From the NCBI GenBank assembly GCA_016858145.1, contig JAEHOE010000027.1, positions 496,001 through 560,000 on the forward strand: a stretch of DNA of 64,000 bases, given 5' to 3'. The stretch is from Edaphochlamys debaryana. Lineage: Eukaryota > Chlorophyta > Chlorophyceae > Chlamydomonadales. Of the stretch, positions 22,785 through 32,817 are shown one piece after another. Numbering within the stretch: position 1 is the stretch's first letter; the number at the start of each line of letters is the position of its first letter. Position numbers and translations under genes: made by a program. A model generated the notes under the pieces. The model did no database searches, was not told where the DNA came from, and saw only the letters and a list, made by a program, of their open reading frames with translations.

Positions 22785-24936
22785 TCAAGCCACACCCGCG
22801 GGCGCAGCGGCCAGCGGAACATTGAGCCGCACCGGCTCCGGTAGGCCCCGCAGCGTCTCCCACGCCTTCACCAGCCACGCCAGCCGCTCCACCCCCCGCA
22901 CTTCGGGACCAGGTCCGCCCTCCTCGCCGTCCCACAGAGCCTGTAGCACCTGTTTCAGGAGGACAGGCACACATATCTGACATACCGCATAACAATCGGA
23001 CCAGTCCTGGTAATCGAGCCAGCGAGAGTCCGTGGACACTGATGTCCAACGACATATGCGCAACGAAGGAAGTAACGGCCGGTGTGGGCCTGGGGCTGGG
23101 AAAGGCTCGCATCCTTCTTCTCCACTGCCTTGTGCCAAGGGAGCCACCCTTGTCTGTGAAACCTATTAACCCCCCTTCACACCCACTTCTCCCCACTCAG
23201 TCCCCACCTGGACGAAGGTCGAGCCCAGCGATGGGTAGCAGGCGGTTGCCTCGAGGGCCGGCGGAGCCCCCGTGCCATCTCCGCCCATGGCCTCCGCAGC
23301 CAGCCGCTGTGCCGCCGCCGCCGCCCTGTCGCTGCCGAGCAGCGAAATGCACTTGACCTCGACGACGCCGGCGGAAGGCAGGGGCCAGAAGCTGTAGACG
23401 TCACCAGCAAGCTGCTGGACCCAGGCGCGAAGGGCCGCGGGGCCATGACTACCGTCCATCAGGGCTCGCACCCACGGGCCCCGGAGGAGGAGCGAGAAGC
23501 CGTTGCAAGAGCAGACGTACTGTGGGTTGGTGCGGACCGCCTCAGCAACGCGCGACACAGCCCGCGACGTGAGCGTGTCCAGGGGCGGGGGCGGGGGCGG
23601 GGGCCGCCGGGGGGCCGGGGCGGGAGGGCGGGATGCAGCCGGCAGGCCGGACGCTGCGCTCCCGGACTCCCAGCTGTGCAGCTTCACGGTCCCAATTGCT
23701 CCACCCACGCGCCAGCGTAGGGTCTCAGGAAGGCCCATCAGCCTCGCGACAGCCAGCGCGGCTTCGGGCACGGCGGCGTCCGTTCCCTCCATGTTCAGGC
23801 AACCCAGCTCCAGGTGGGCACACGCTGCAATAGCCTGGGTGTGGCTCATGTTGGGAACGGCACTGCTCACCCCAACACCGCCCTCGCACCGGATCCGGGT
23901 AACCCCAGGGCGCAGCATGCGGCGCGGCAGGCAAGCGCCGAGCAGCGATCTAGCTCCTCCGGCCAGAGCCAGCCGCCATTGAGAGCTTGTACCACGACGG
24001 ATGCCAGGACGCCAGTGCCGGCAGCGTCGAACTCGCACTTGAGGATGCGGCAGTGCGTGCCATCCTCGTCCGTACTGATGTGTACGGGGCGTAGCAGGGC
24101 CGTGCGTACGGAAGGTGGCAGGGAGTCGAGGAGAAGGTGCACATCGTCGTACAGGATGAGGTGCACTGGATTGGCGTTTGCCGCGTCCCAGTTGACATCC
24201 AGATCCCGCAGAGCCGGACAGCCAGCCGCGAACAGCCAGCCAGCGAACTCGGGCACCCCGACACGAGCAGCTCCGTAGCCCACGTGCAGGGCGAGCTTAG
24301 TCAGCTGCGCCGCAAGGGCGTGTGGGAGGCAGCGGATGACGCCGCAGTCGCCCCAGGTGAGGCTGGTCAGGTGGGGTGAGGACGCCAGCGCTGCGGCCGT
24401 GATGGCCTGGCCAACGGGGTTGGCCGGCGCGGGTGCCGAGATCGAAAGCCGCTGCAGGTTGGGCAGGCTGCGAAGGAGCATCCAGATGATGTTGGCAGGT
24501 AGGGGGGCGCTCCAAGCAAGGTCGAGCGCCTCGACCGGTGAGAAGGCTGACGCGGGGGAGCCCAGGAAGGGCAGGGCGAGGGCGCCGGTACCCGCCATAG
24601 GGAAGCGGGTGACAGCAGGGTTGCCGGGCCAAGCTTGTGGGAGCGCATCGTGACCTTCTTGCATATTGGCCATCGCTCCAACCAGCGACCCTTGCGGCAC
24701 ATGGCTGGAAGGGCGGCAGGACTGAGCTCGGTGTTGAGCGTCACCTCCGCGATCTGCCCATCGATGAGGTCCCGAAGCGCCCTGCAGCTTAGCCGCGCGT
24801 TGCTGAGGCCCGTGCTGCATCTGAACTCTCGCGAAAGCTCGTCAACGAGGGCCTTGCGCGCTTCGCTCGAGAGGTTGGAGCGCAGGAGGTCGATGAGCGT
24901 CATGGCGGGAGCGTGGTCTGCTGGAGGCTTCTCCAT
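22785..24936 (-). CDS. F-box-like / leucine-rich-repeat protein with two apparent frame breaks
   Basis: The start at 24936 gives MEKPPADHAPAMTLIDLLRS followed by an F-box-like helix region (LSSEARKALVDEL, ARLSCRALRDLIDG). The protein similarity then moves to another frame near 24610-24665 and continues through LRR-like segments (VEALDLAW, LPNLQRLSISAP, SPHLTSLTWGDCG, CPALRDLDVNWD). It moves again near 23940-23965 into LPRRMLRPGVTRIRC and HLELGCLNMEG. Both changes go in the same direction, as if one base were missing each time, and no usable introns cover them. The second coding block ends at a donor after 23208. A last exon, 22949-22785, is in phase (VLQALWDGEEGG to the stop). It may be a substrate adaptor for SCF ubiquitin ligases, by family analogy. 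Either the sequence has two single-base errors or this is a young pseudogene. Confidence 0.6.
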
Positions 24937-25341
24937 GCTTGCGTAACGCTTTGGGTGATTGTTGGGTGGGCAGGGATAGAGGCGGCGACGCGCAATGTGC
25001 CAAGCTTACATGCGATACCTGCGCCCATGCCGGGCCGCAGGCGATCCTTACGCTGGCGAATGCAGCGACACAGCGTGCCCCTCCGCGACAACCCAAGAGC
25101 CCACGCCCCCCTCCGTCCCCCTCCGCTGCCTGTACTCCACGCGTTGCCATGCCCGGCCACCTCTGCGCCGGACTGCCCTCCAGATACGGTAGACATGCCA
25201 CTGCTACCCTGCCTTGACACATAACACGCCCCCCTCCCCCTTCACTACCGTTGCGAGAGCATACCCAGGCCCGCACAGCCCTTCCCGCATGCGAAGTTGG
25301 CCCTGCGCGGCTGCCCTGCACAGCTACCCAGCACGCTCCCC
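24937..25341. other. intergenic spacer with a candidate polyadenylation signal
   Basis: This is the region downstream of the SPRING-like stop and upstream of the LRR gene start (both minus). TTACA at 25006-25010 reads TGTAA on the minus strand, the usual volvocine poly(A) signal, about 330 nt after the stop of the SPRING-like gene. Confidence 0.45.
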
Positions 25342-27018
25342 TCACTGCGCGCTGCAGGCGCACAGCATCATGTGGTGGGGCGTGCGGCTGCCGCACTGCA
25401 CCAGGGGGTCGCCCTGCGGCTGCACGAAACACATGGCGGGTCGGGCGGGCTTGGGAGCCTCGGGGTCCACGTAAGACGGCCCCAGCCCCGACGCCTCCTC
25501 GCAGCCAGCCTCGCAGCCGTGGTGCTCGCGCAGGCGGTCGCACGAGTTGAGCACGTTGAGGTGCACGATGGAGCACTTCTTGGGCTTGCCCTGCAGCTTG
25601 GTGCAGGCTTCGTCGCACGTGCCGTTGCGCTCCGAGGTGACCACCTCCACGTCCGCCAGGGCGCCCGGGGGCAGCGGGTCGGAAAGCTGGGGAATGGGTG
25701 GGTTGGGTGGGTGGTTGGGTGGTGAGGGCTGGGAGAGAGGCAGGCGGGTCCCGAACAGGCCGACGCATCCGTGGATGTGGAAACACGCGAAGCGGGGGAG
25801 AGGTTCTACGCCCGTGTGAGCCAGCGGCCCATGACTCACCATGGGTCGCCCGAGCTTGCTAAAGCAGTGGTGCCGGGGGCTGATGTACGAGTTCTCGTGC
25901 GCCGTACTCCGGCTGTGCGTACGGCACACGCCCATGCAGTACGAGAAGGCGTCACCCCAGACGCCGCTCTCCTTGTGGCGCGGCGACCTGCGCGGGATAG
26001 CATTGGCAGTGGGTGGTAGTGAGGCTTGGTGCCTTCGCACCAGGAGGGCTCCCGGGGAGGCGCACCTCAGCGCCCCCTGTGCATACCGCTTACGCGGCAA
26101 CGCACAGGACCCACAAACGGCCAGCAACGGCGCCCAGGCGCTCCCGCCAGGACCCTCAGCGCATCAGTCCTAGGCCCGCAGCCGTGTCCAGCCCAGCCCT
26201 GGGCCTCTCGCTCAACACTGAGCCCCCCTGCGCCACGCTGACAGCCCACCCAAACGCTGTCCCTCCCAGCACCCAGTCTTATCTGACTATGTCACCGCAG
26301 CCCTTGCAAGCCCATCCATGTATCGCCTCATCTCGGCCGCCTGCTTGAAACCGTCGCCCGCTACACCCCAACCTGAACTACGCTGGCCGCCCCCACCTGA
26401 GCACCTCCTTGGCCAGCTTGGCCGCCTCGTGCTGAGGAGCCAGGCAGCACGACACACACGCCTCGTATTCCGTACAGCACTGGTCACGCATGTCACACCT
26501 GGGGATATGAATACACAAGAGGCGTCAGAACGGACTTACTGGGGCGGTCCATTCGGTCAGCATCCGGCAGGGCCTCTCAGGCACGCTCCGTTACCCCCCC
26601 ACCCTCCAGGGGCCCGCCTCACATGCTGCAGTCGTTCGCAGCCCCCCCTTCGCAGCATCCCGTCCCGTAGTTCAGCTCGCTGCGTTTGCAGACGAAGCCG
26701 CGGTCGTCGGCGATGGTGTTCCTGCGCGGGGGAGGGGTCGGGTCAGCAGCCATGGTCCGCGCCCTGGACACGGACCAAACCGGTCGGTGGGCCTGAGCCT
26801 GAGCCGCCCCGCAGGCCGACTCACAAGCCCTGAATCGTGTTGCGGCATTTGGGGCCCTTGTCGGGAAGGTCTCTGCGAGCATTCAGTCGTGGGGGTCAGC
26901 TTAGCAGCCCGCAAGAACGCATAGCGCTTGTGGCGTACCGGATGAAGAGACGTCGCTCCGCAGATGCTGTAAGGCAAACCGCGATGGCCACCAGCGCAAC
27001 AAGGCCCGAAAGGCCCAT
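25342..27018 (-). CDS. SPRING (C12orf49) / SREBP-regulating gene family protein
   Basis: Six exons in phase: 27018-26939, 26872-26825, 26721-26623, 26498-26397, 25987-25840 and 25686-25342, giving about 273 aa. It starts with a hydrophobic signal or anchor (MGLSGLVALVAIAVCLTASA). The cysteine-rich signature of the family follows in order: DDRGFVCKRSELNYGTGCC, MRDQCCTEYEACVSCCLAP, YCMGVCRTHSRSTAHEN and a C-terminal plant-type extension (GTCDEACTKL, CSIVHLNVLNSCDRLREH, CEAGC, MLCACSAQ). In animals SPRING is a Golgi protein needed to mature site-1 protease (S1P) and so for SREBP signalling. Plants and algae have homologues and S1P, but classic SREBPs are not known there, so the role here is inference (possibly S1P control in the secretory pathway). 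All splice junctions keep the Cys spacing, which supports the model. Confidence 0.9.
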
Positions 27019-27711
27019 CCTGCTGCGGCTGGGGTCAGCGCCCTCCTCTAGACATGTGCGCTAGTTGAAGGTGCAATATCAGGTCGAGAGTTGGGCTGCA
27101 GTGCGGAGCAGTCGAAGTCAGTACCAAGTCGCGCGGCCCAACGGGCCCACCCGCGCGGCGAGGCTGAGCCCTTGGGCAAGGACAGTGGGCGCTATGGCTG
27201 TTTTATGTCTGCTACATAAGTGCTGCCTGGGCAACGCCAGGAGCGTCCAGGGGGAGCCACTGGGCTCGCCGAAACACACAGCCCAAAATGGCACCACCCA
27301 ACCGCGCGGCAGCCCCTCCTTCAGTCCGCCAACTCGCGGCATCAACGGTCATCAGGGCACTCGTTGCTCTCACTCTCTCTTAGCACTCTCTCCATATCCG
27401 CCTCACCAAGCCCTCCAGCTAGCCTTCTGGTCCACCTGCTCCATGCACCGCCTCGCAGTGCCCTGCACTCCGCTGCACTTCCCCCTTTACCAAACCGCCG
27501 AGTCTGTCCCTTGCCTTCGCAGCAGCCCCCACGCTACCCTCCGCCACGAGCCACAACCGCCGCCGGCTGCACTGCAGCTCCGCAAGCCCCTGCGCTCAGG
27601 CGCTTTCCCCAGCCATGCCACCAAAGGCGCAAGCTGGCTCATCTTGCGTCCGCCAACCGCTCGAACGGACCCGTAATGGGAAGACCGCGTTCAATCCTCT
27701 CCGCGAGCGGC
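27019..27711. other. intergenic spacer, SPRING-like start / CPN11 3' end
   Basis: Both neighbours are on the minus strand, so this should hold the CPN11 3' UTR and the SPRING-like promoter. Open frames here are short and lack coding bias. No motif recognised. Confidence 0.35.
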
Positions 27712-29003
27712 TTACTCGAGCTTGCCCATAATGGACTTCTCAGCCACAAAGAGGATCTGCCCCTCCTTGACCTCCACCTCAGCCATGGCGTACTTTTGGA
27801 AGATCACCGTATCGCCCTTCTTGATCCCCATGGTCACCTCATCACCGACAGCCAGGACCTGGATAGGCGGTGGGGAGGAGGTGGAGGGAGTGTGTGAAGG
27901 GCTGCTCGTGTAAGCCGGGGAATCCACAGGCGCGTAGGAGGAGGGAAAGTGTGTGGGGGGAGGGGGAGGGCGCTCAAGGGAGGATGAGGGGGGAAGCCGG
28001 GAGCGGGGTAGAGACGAGCAGCCGAGAGGTGGCAAGGGACTTGCGGGGACTGGGACGAGGGTTGCTGTCCCTGCTGGTCAGCTTCGGGCATTGGCAAGGC
28101 CTGGCGCGCAGGACTTGTGGGTACATGGGACATATCTTTTCCCTTCTTAGCGATCCCTGCTGCGCCTTGCCGCGAACAAGCTAGGGCCTGGGCAGGAGCA
28201 TTCTGCCGCCCGCATGTCGCCTGCGGCTGCGAACCGAAGTCCCCCCATCCTACTCGGCAACCCGTGCGGAAGCCCACTGTTCCCCACCACCACCCTGCTT
28301 TCCCGCACCACCCAGCTCTCTCATCCCTCTAGTTTCAAGTGCCCACCTCGCCGATGTGGGCGTCCGAGTTGGCCTTCGGCGGCCCCTTGGGCAGCAGGAT
28401 GCCACCCGCCGTCTTCTGCAGGCCGGGGCAGAGGGCGCGCGGGGCAGGGCAGGGCGAGGTAAGGCGTGTACCAACAAGCATAGAGACACCTGGCAGATGG
28501 CTATGTGGGCCATGGAGAACGCTGGAGGCGGGTACGCTGGCTGGGGCGGCTTAGCTGTGCGTGCATAGCCGGGGGCTTCCAAACGCCTGGAGGGTTCGGG
28601 ACACAAGTCGCACCTTCTCCTCCTCCATAGGGCGGATCAGCACGCGGTCGTGAATGGGAGTCATCTGCGACAAAACAATGCTTAGTATCGTCGGTGGGGG
28701 ACCCGTGGAAGCATCGGCAAGACTCGACGGCGCCTGCACCATTCCCGGCTATCCTGCACACAGCAAGCTGCCACCAAACTTGCCTTGCTGAGGTCCAGGG
28801 CCGCCTTCTCCGCCGTGACGCTAGCGGAGACGCGCACCGTGCTCCGGCGCCCTGCGACGACACAGCAGCCGCATGCTGATAAGAACGGCCTCGCCTAGAC
28901 AGAATTGCACCACACTTGCATCCCAATTTCGCTCTGCCTCAGATTGCTTGCCTGTGCATGGCCGCACGGCCGCACGCTGAGGAGCGAACGCGAGCGAGGA
29001 CAT
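27712..29003 (-). CDS. CPN11: chloroplast 10-kDa co-chaperonin (GroES/Cpn10), CPN11-like
   Basis: Five exons: 29003-28952, 28851-28784, 28664-28614, 28415-28347 and 27858-27712, giving about 128 aa. The first roughly 40 residues are Ala/Arg/Ser-rich and end in a VRVSASV-type site, typical of a chloroplast transit peptide. The mature part is a single GroES domain: IHDRVLIRPMEEEK, the mobile-loop segment TAGGILLPKGPPK, IGEVLAVGDEV, KKGDTVIFQKYAMAEVEV and FVAEKSIMGKL. It should cap the chloroplast Cpn60 folding chamber. There is only one domain, unlike the double-domain CPN20. The first two introns both begin with GC (AG|GCAAGC and AG|GCAAGT), and no GT donor keeps the frame. It shares a short divergent intergenic region with the release factor gene. 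Confidence 0.92.
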
Positions 29004-29374
29004 TGTGGGCGTGCTTAAGAGAACTGGCCCTGGGGTGGTCAAAGGTGTCAGTATGTGCACGTGTTGACGGAGGGAGGCTGTGAAGGGGCTTTCCATTGAG
29101 GCGGGGCACTTCATCGGGCATGGCAAGCGGCACGAGTCTCGCGAGCCTGCGCGAACGTCCCCCTGCCTGCACCCACGCTACTGTTTAACCACTCTCCCTA
29201 CTCTCCCTGCGTGCACTCTCCGCGAGCAATCAACTAACCTTGCGTGCTTTGTGGCCGTGGATGGGAAGGTCTTAACACACACCCAATTGACCCGCCCCTA
29301 GCTACTGAGCTCCAACAGCCCTGAAATTAGGTTAGGCAGGTTTCCCCTAGTCTAGCTCGCCTAAAGGCGCAAGG
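29004..29374. promoter_or_regulatory. 371-bp divergent intergenic region, CPN11 / release factor 1
   Basis: The two start codons lie 371 bp apart on opposite strands, and both products look plastid-targeted. A shared or overlapping promoter is likely by position. I do not see a clear TATA box or an unambiguous heat-shock element. The promoter role is inference. Confidence 0.5.
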
Positions 29375-31845
29375 ATGAGGGCACCGATGCTTCACCAGCG
29401 CTCGGCACAGGCGCTCAGGCCGTGCCGGTCGCCTGTGCCCTTCCAGCCAGCTCGTACGCTGCTCCTGGCGCCAACGCGGCTGGTCGCCGTGTCCTCGCCG
29501 GCGCGGTCTGTCGCCTGTCGCGCGCTGGAGGGTTATATGGAGGAGAAGCTGCGGGCCGCGGAGATGACCTTCAAGGACCTGCAGACGAAGATGGCGGACC
29601 CAGACGTCGCAGCAAACGCGTCGGAGTTCCAGGTGGTCGCCAAGGCCGCAGCCGACCTTGAGGCTACCGTTAACACCTTCCGTGCCTACAAGGACACGGA
29701 GCAGCAGCTCATGGACGCACAGAAGTACTTGAAGGAGGAACAGGACCCTGAAATGGCGGAGTTTGCCCGCGAGGAGATAGCAGAGCTCGAGGGGTCGCTC
29801 GGCAAGCTGCAGGACAAGCTGAAGCTGATGCTTGTCCCCAAGGACCCCCTCGACGACCGCAACATCATGCTGGAGATCCGCGCGGGAGCGGGCGGCGACG
29901 AGGCGTCCATTTGGGCGGGCGACCTCATGCGCATGTACCAGCGCTACGCCAACAAGCAGGGCTGGAAGGCCAACATGGTGTCCTGCACCACGGCCGAGAT
30001 GGGTGGCTACAAGGAGGTGATCCTGCAGGTCAACGGCGAGTCTGTTTACTCCAAACTCAAGTGGGAGGCGGGCGTGCACCGCGTGCAGCGAGTGCCCGCG
30101 ACGGAGGCGGCAGGGCGGGTGCACACCTCCACCGCGACTGTCGCGATTATGCCAGAGGTGGAGGACGTGGACGTTCAGATCAACCCCAATGACATCGAGC
30201 TGAAGTTCGCGCGGGCTAGCGGCGCCGGCGGCCAGGTGCGGGGTAGGGTCAAGATGGAGGGCGGCGGTTGACGGGGGTTCCGGTTTGGGCCTGGCGGCGG
30301 GCGCAGAGGTCGGGCCATGCCCTGGCGGAGGCGGCCAGACACACTCAGTGAGCGTTGCTGGCACACCTGACGGCGCCGCCGGACACGGGCCGCTGGCTCG
30401 CGCCATCTGGACTTGGGCTGCCAGCGAGCGCTCTGGCGGCCTTGGGTTCCCCCCGGTTCTCGCCCGCGTGGAGGGCCGGGGGCTCTGGGTGCGAGCTCAG
30501 CATGCCGCCTGGGTCGCCGCAGCAGCAGCCGGCTAAGGAGCTTCAGTCCGCCGGGAGCCTACGCTGGGCAGCGGCGATGCGGGCTGGCTGATAAGGCCTT
30601 GGGCTGCAACGGTCGCTGCCCCAAACCCGGCGCCCGGCGTGTTCAGCTGGGAGCCTGGCAGCCTGCCCCTGGCGCCCCGGGCTCCCACACTCCCAGACCC
30701 TGCACACAGTCATCCGTGAGGCCCGGGCAGCGCTGCTCCGACGGCAAATGCCAACCAAGGCAGGGCTCTGAGGGCTCGAAAGAGCTGCGAGTGGGCACTT
30801 GTGGAGACGGCTCGGCTGCCTGCAGCACGTGCTGGCGGCTTCACCAGCTGGCGTGGACGCTGCTCAGAGGGCCCGGTGGGAGCAGCAGGGCCAGGGCCGC
30901 CCGAGCCTGACCTACAGCCGGCAGCACGCCCAGCTGCAGCCCTCGGCTCAGGCGCTGCAGCCGGTAGCGCCACCTGCGCCACCTTCCGGCCCTTACGGCC
31001 CTCCCGCTCCCTGCCCGCCTCCCTCGGTCCGCACGCCGTCCTAGCCCAGTGCTCGCCCGACGCTACCCGCCCCCTTCTCACAACACCCCACGCCCCTGCG
31101 CTCTCAACCCGACCCCACAGAACGTGAACAAGGTGGAGACTGCCGCGGACCTGGTGCACAAGCCCACGGGCATCCGCGTCTTCTGCCAGGAGGAGCGCAC
31201 GCAGGCGCAGAACAAGGAGCGCGCGTTCCAGATCCTGCGCGCCAAGCTGTACGAGCTGGAGCTGCAGCGGCAGCAGGCAGAGATCTACGCGGCGCGCAAG
31301 AGCCAGGTGCGTGCGTGGGTCCCGGTGTGACGTGGAGCCGCGAGGATGGCGGCGGGGGGAAGGCGCGGGGCGTGGGCGGAGCCGGGGTAGGCGAGCGCAG
31401 CGTAGACAGCACGGCCCACGTCCATTAGCCTTGTTGGGCGGCTGTGAGATCGCTTTGCCCGCCCCTTCCCGTCGCCCGCCAGGTGGGCACGGGCGACCGC
31501 AGCGAGAAGATCAAGACGTACAACTACAAGGACTCTCGCGTGAGCGACCACCGCATCAAGCAGAACTTCGACCTGCCGTCCATCATGGAGGGGGACCTGG
31601 AGGACACGCTGCAGGTGCGGAGGGGTGCCGTGGGGGCCGGGTCAGGGGGTATCGTCGGTGGTGGTTGAGGGTTTCGCCGGCAAGGCAGGGACCTGGGGGC
31701 AGCAGTGCTGCAGGCTGCCTCCCAAGCACCCGCATCGTGTGACGCCTGTGGGACTAACCGCATCCTACCCCGCTTTCCGCAGGCCATGATCTCTGCTGAC
31801 CAGCAGGAGAAGCTCAAGGAGCTGGCGGAGTCCGTCATGGCGTAG
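29375..31845 (+). CDS. prfA: plastid peptide chain release factor 1 (PrfA type)
   Basis: Four exons in phase: 29375-30235, 31121-31306, 31483-31614 and 31783-31845, giving about 413 aa. The leader of about 50 residues is Arg/Pro/Ala-rich and ends near SVACRALEG, as in a transit peptide. The body is collinear with bacterial RF1: [38 protein letters not shown] with the PAT codon-reading tripeptide at 241-243, the catalytic GGQ at 285-287 exactly at the end of exon 1, [12 protein letters not shown] and [16 protein letters not shown] marks it as RF1, reading UAA and UAG, rather than RF2. It should end translation in the chloroplast (a mitochondrial location is less likely). Intron 1 is 885 bp. 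TGTAA at 32546-32550 may be its poly(A) signal. Confidence 0.95.
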
Positions 31846-32817
31846 AGCGGCCGGAGGGGGTGTTGGAGAGCTGTGCTTGGACGACAGAGGAGCTACACCG
31901 CCCCTGACGGAGAGCAATGCAGCGGAGAGCGGCCGTTGAGAAGGGAGGCGCTGAGGGCTGGGGAGCTCTTGGCTTAGGTAATCCCTCGGAGCTTGGTGCG
32001 TTGGTGCGCTGGTGCAGACCAGACGACTCTTCCTTGTGGCGCCGACGGCGGAGCCAGTGGTGCGTGGAGGGCGCGGCGGAGGGCGTTATGGCGGAGAGCG
32101 GCCTGGGGGCAGGGAGGAGCTAGGGGCTGGGTAGCTTCTGGACAGGGTTTGTGCGGCCGACGCCGCTGACGTAGGATCTGCAGACACTGAGAGCAACATG
32201 GCGTGTGGTGACGTGGTGTGTTCGCTAGCAGGAGCGTTGGGTAGTGGGGCTCGGCCTAAGCTTGTGAGCTGGCATCCCGGCATCCCGGCATCGGACACGT
32301 GAGGGCTCGTGGTGACACATGAGCCTCGTGTGGGGCAGCAGGCACCCGGCTAGGGATGTGAAGGGCCCTTGGGCCTGGGCAGGGCCTTGACGGCCGGCAG
32401 AGGACGCATTGGTGTATTCCCCGCGCAAGGGGGAGGGGGACAAGCGAGCAAGTGAGCAAGAGATAGCAGCAGAGTTGCAGGAGGTGAGCGAGAAGGTCTC
32501 GCAGTTTTGGTGTGTGCTGGGTGCCCGGCCTTCGTTGGGACTTGCTGTAAGACGAGGATGAGAGTGAGTAAGCCGCCAATGCGGGTGCCCAGCACGGGCG
32601 GGGCCACTGTGGGCACACATGTCATGCAAAAAGATACATACTCGCCAGAAGATAGGTTACATTCAGTTGCACTGCTAACGGCCTTAGCGTACCGGTACTC
32701 GGCCTTACTGCCAAGTGCCAACGCCATTGACGGCCGCCATGGCTTGATTCACGGGTCGTCACGGGTCAGCCACAAGGACAAGCTTAGCGGCACCGACACC
32801 GCTTCGCTGGCATCGCC
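31846..32817. other. intergenic spacer, RF1 3' side / nucleotidyltransferase 5' side
   Basis: Both neighbours are on the plus strand. The stretch contains TGTAA at 32546-32550. Open frames on either strand are short, with no splice or codon support. Confidence 0.35.
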
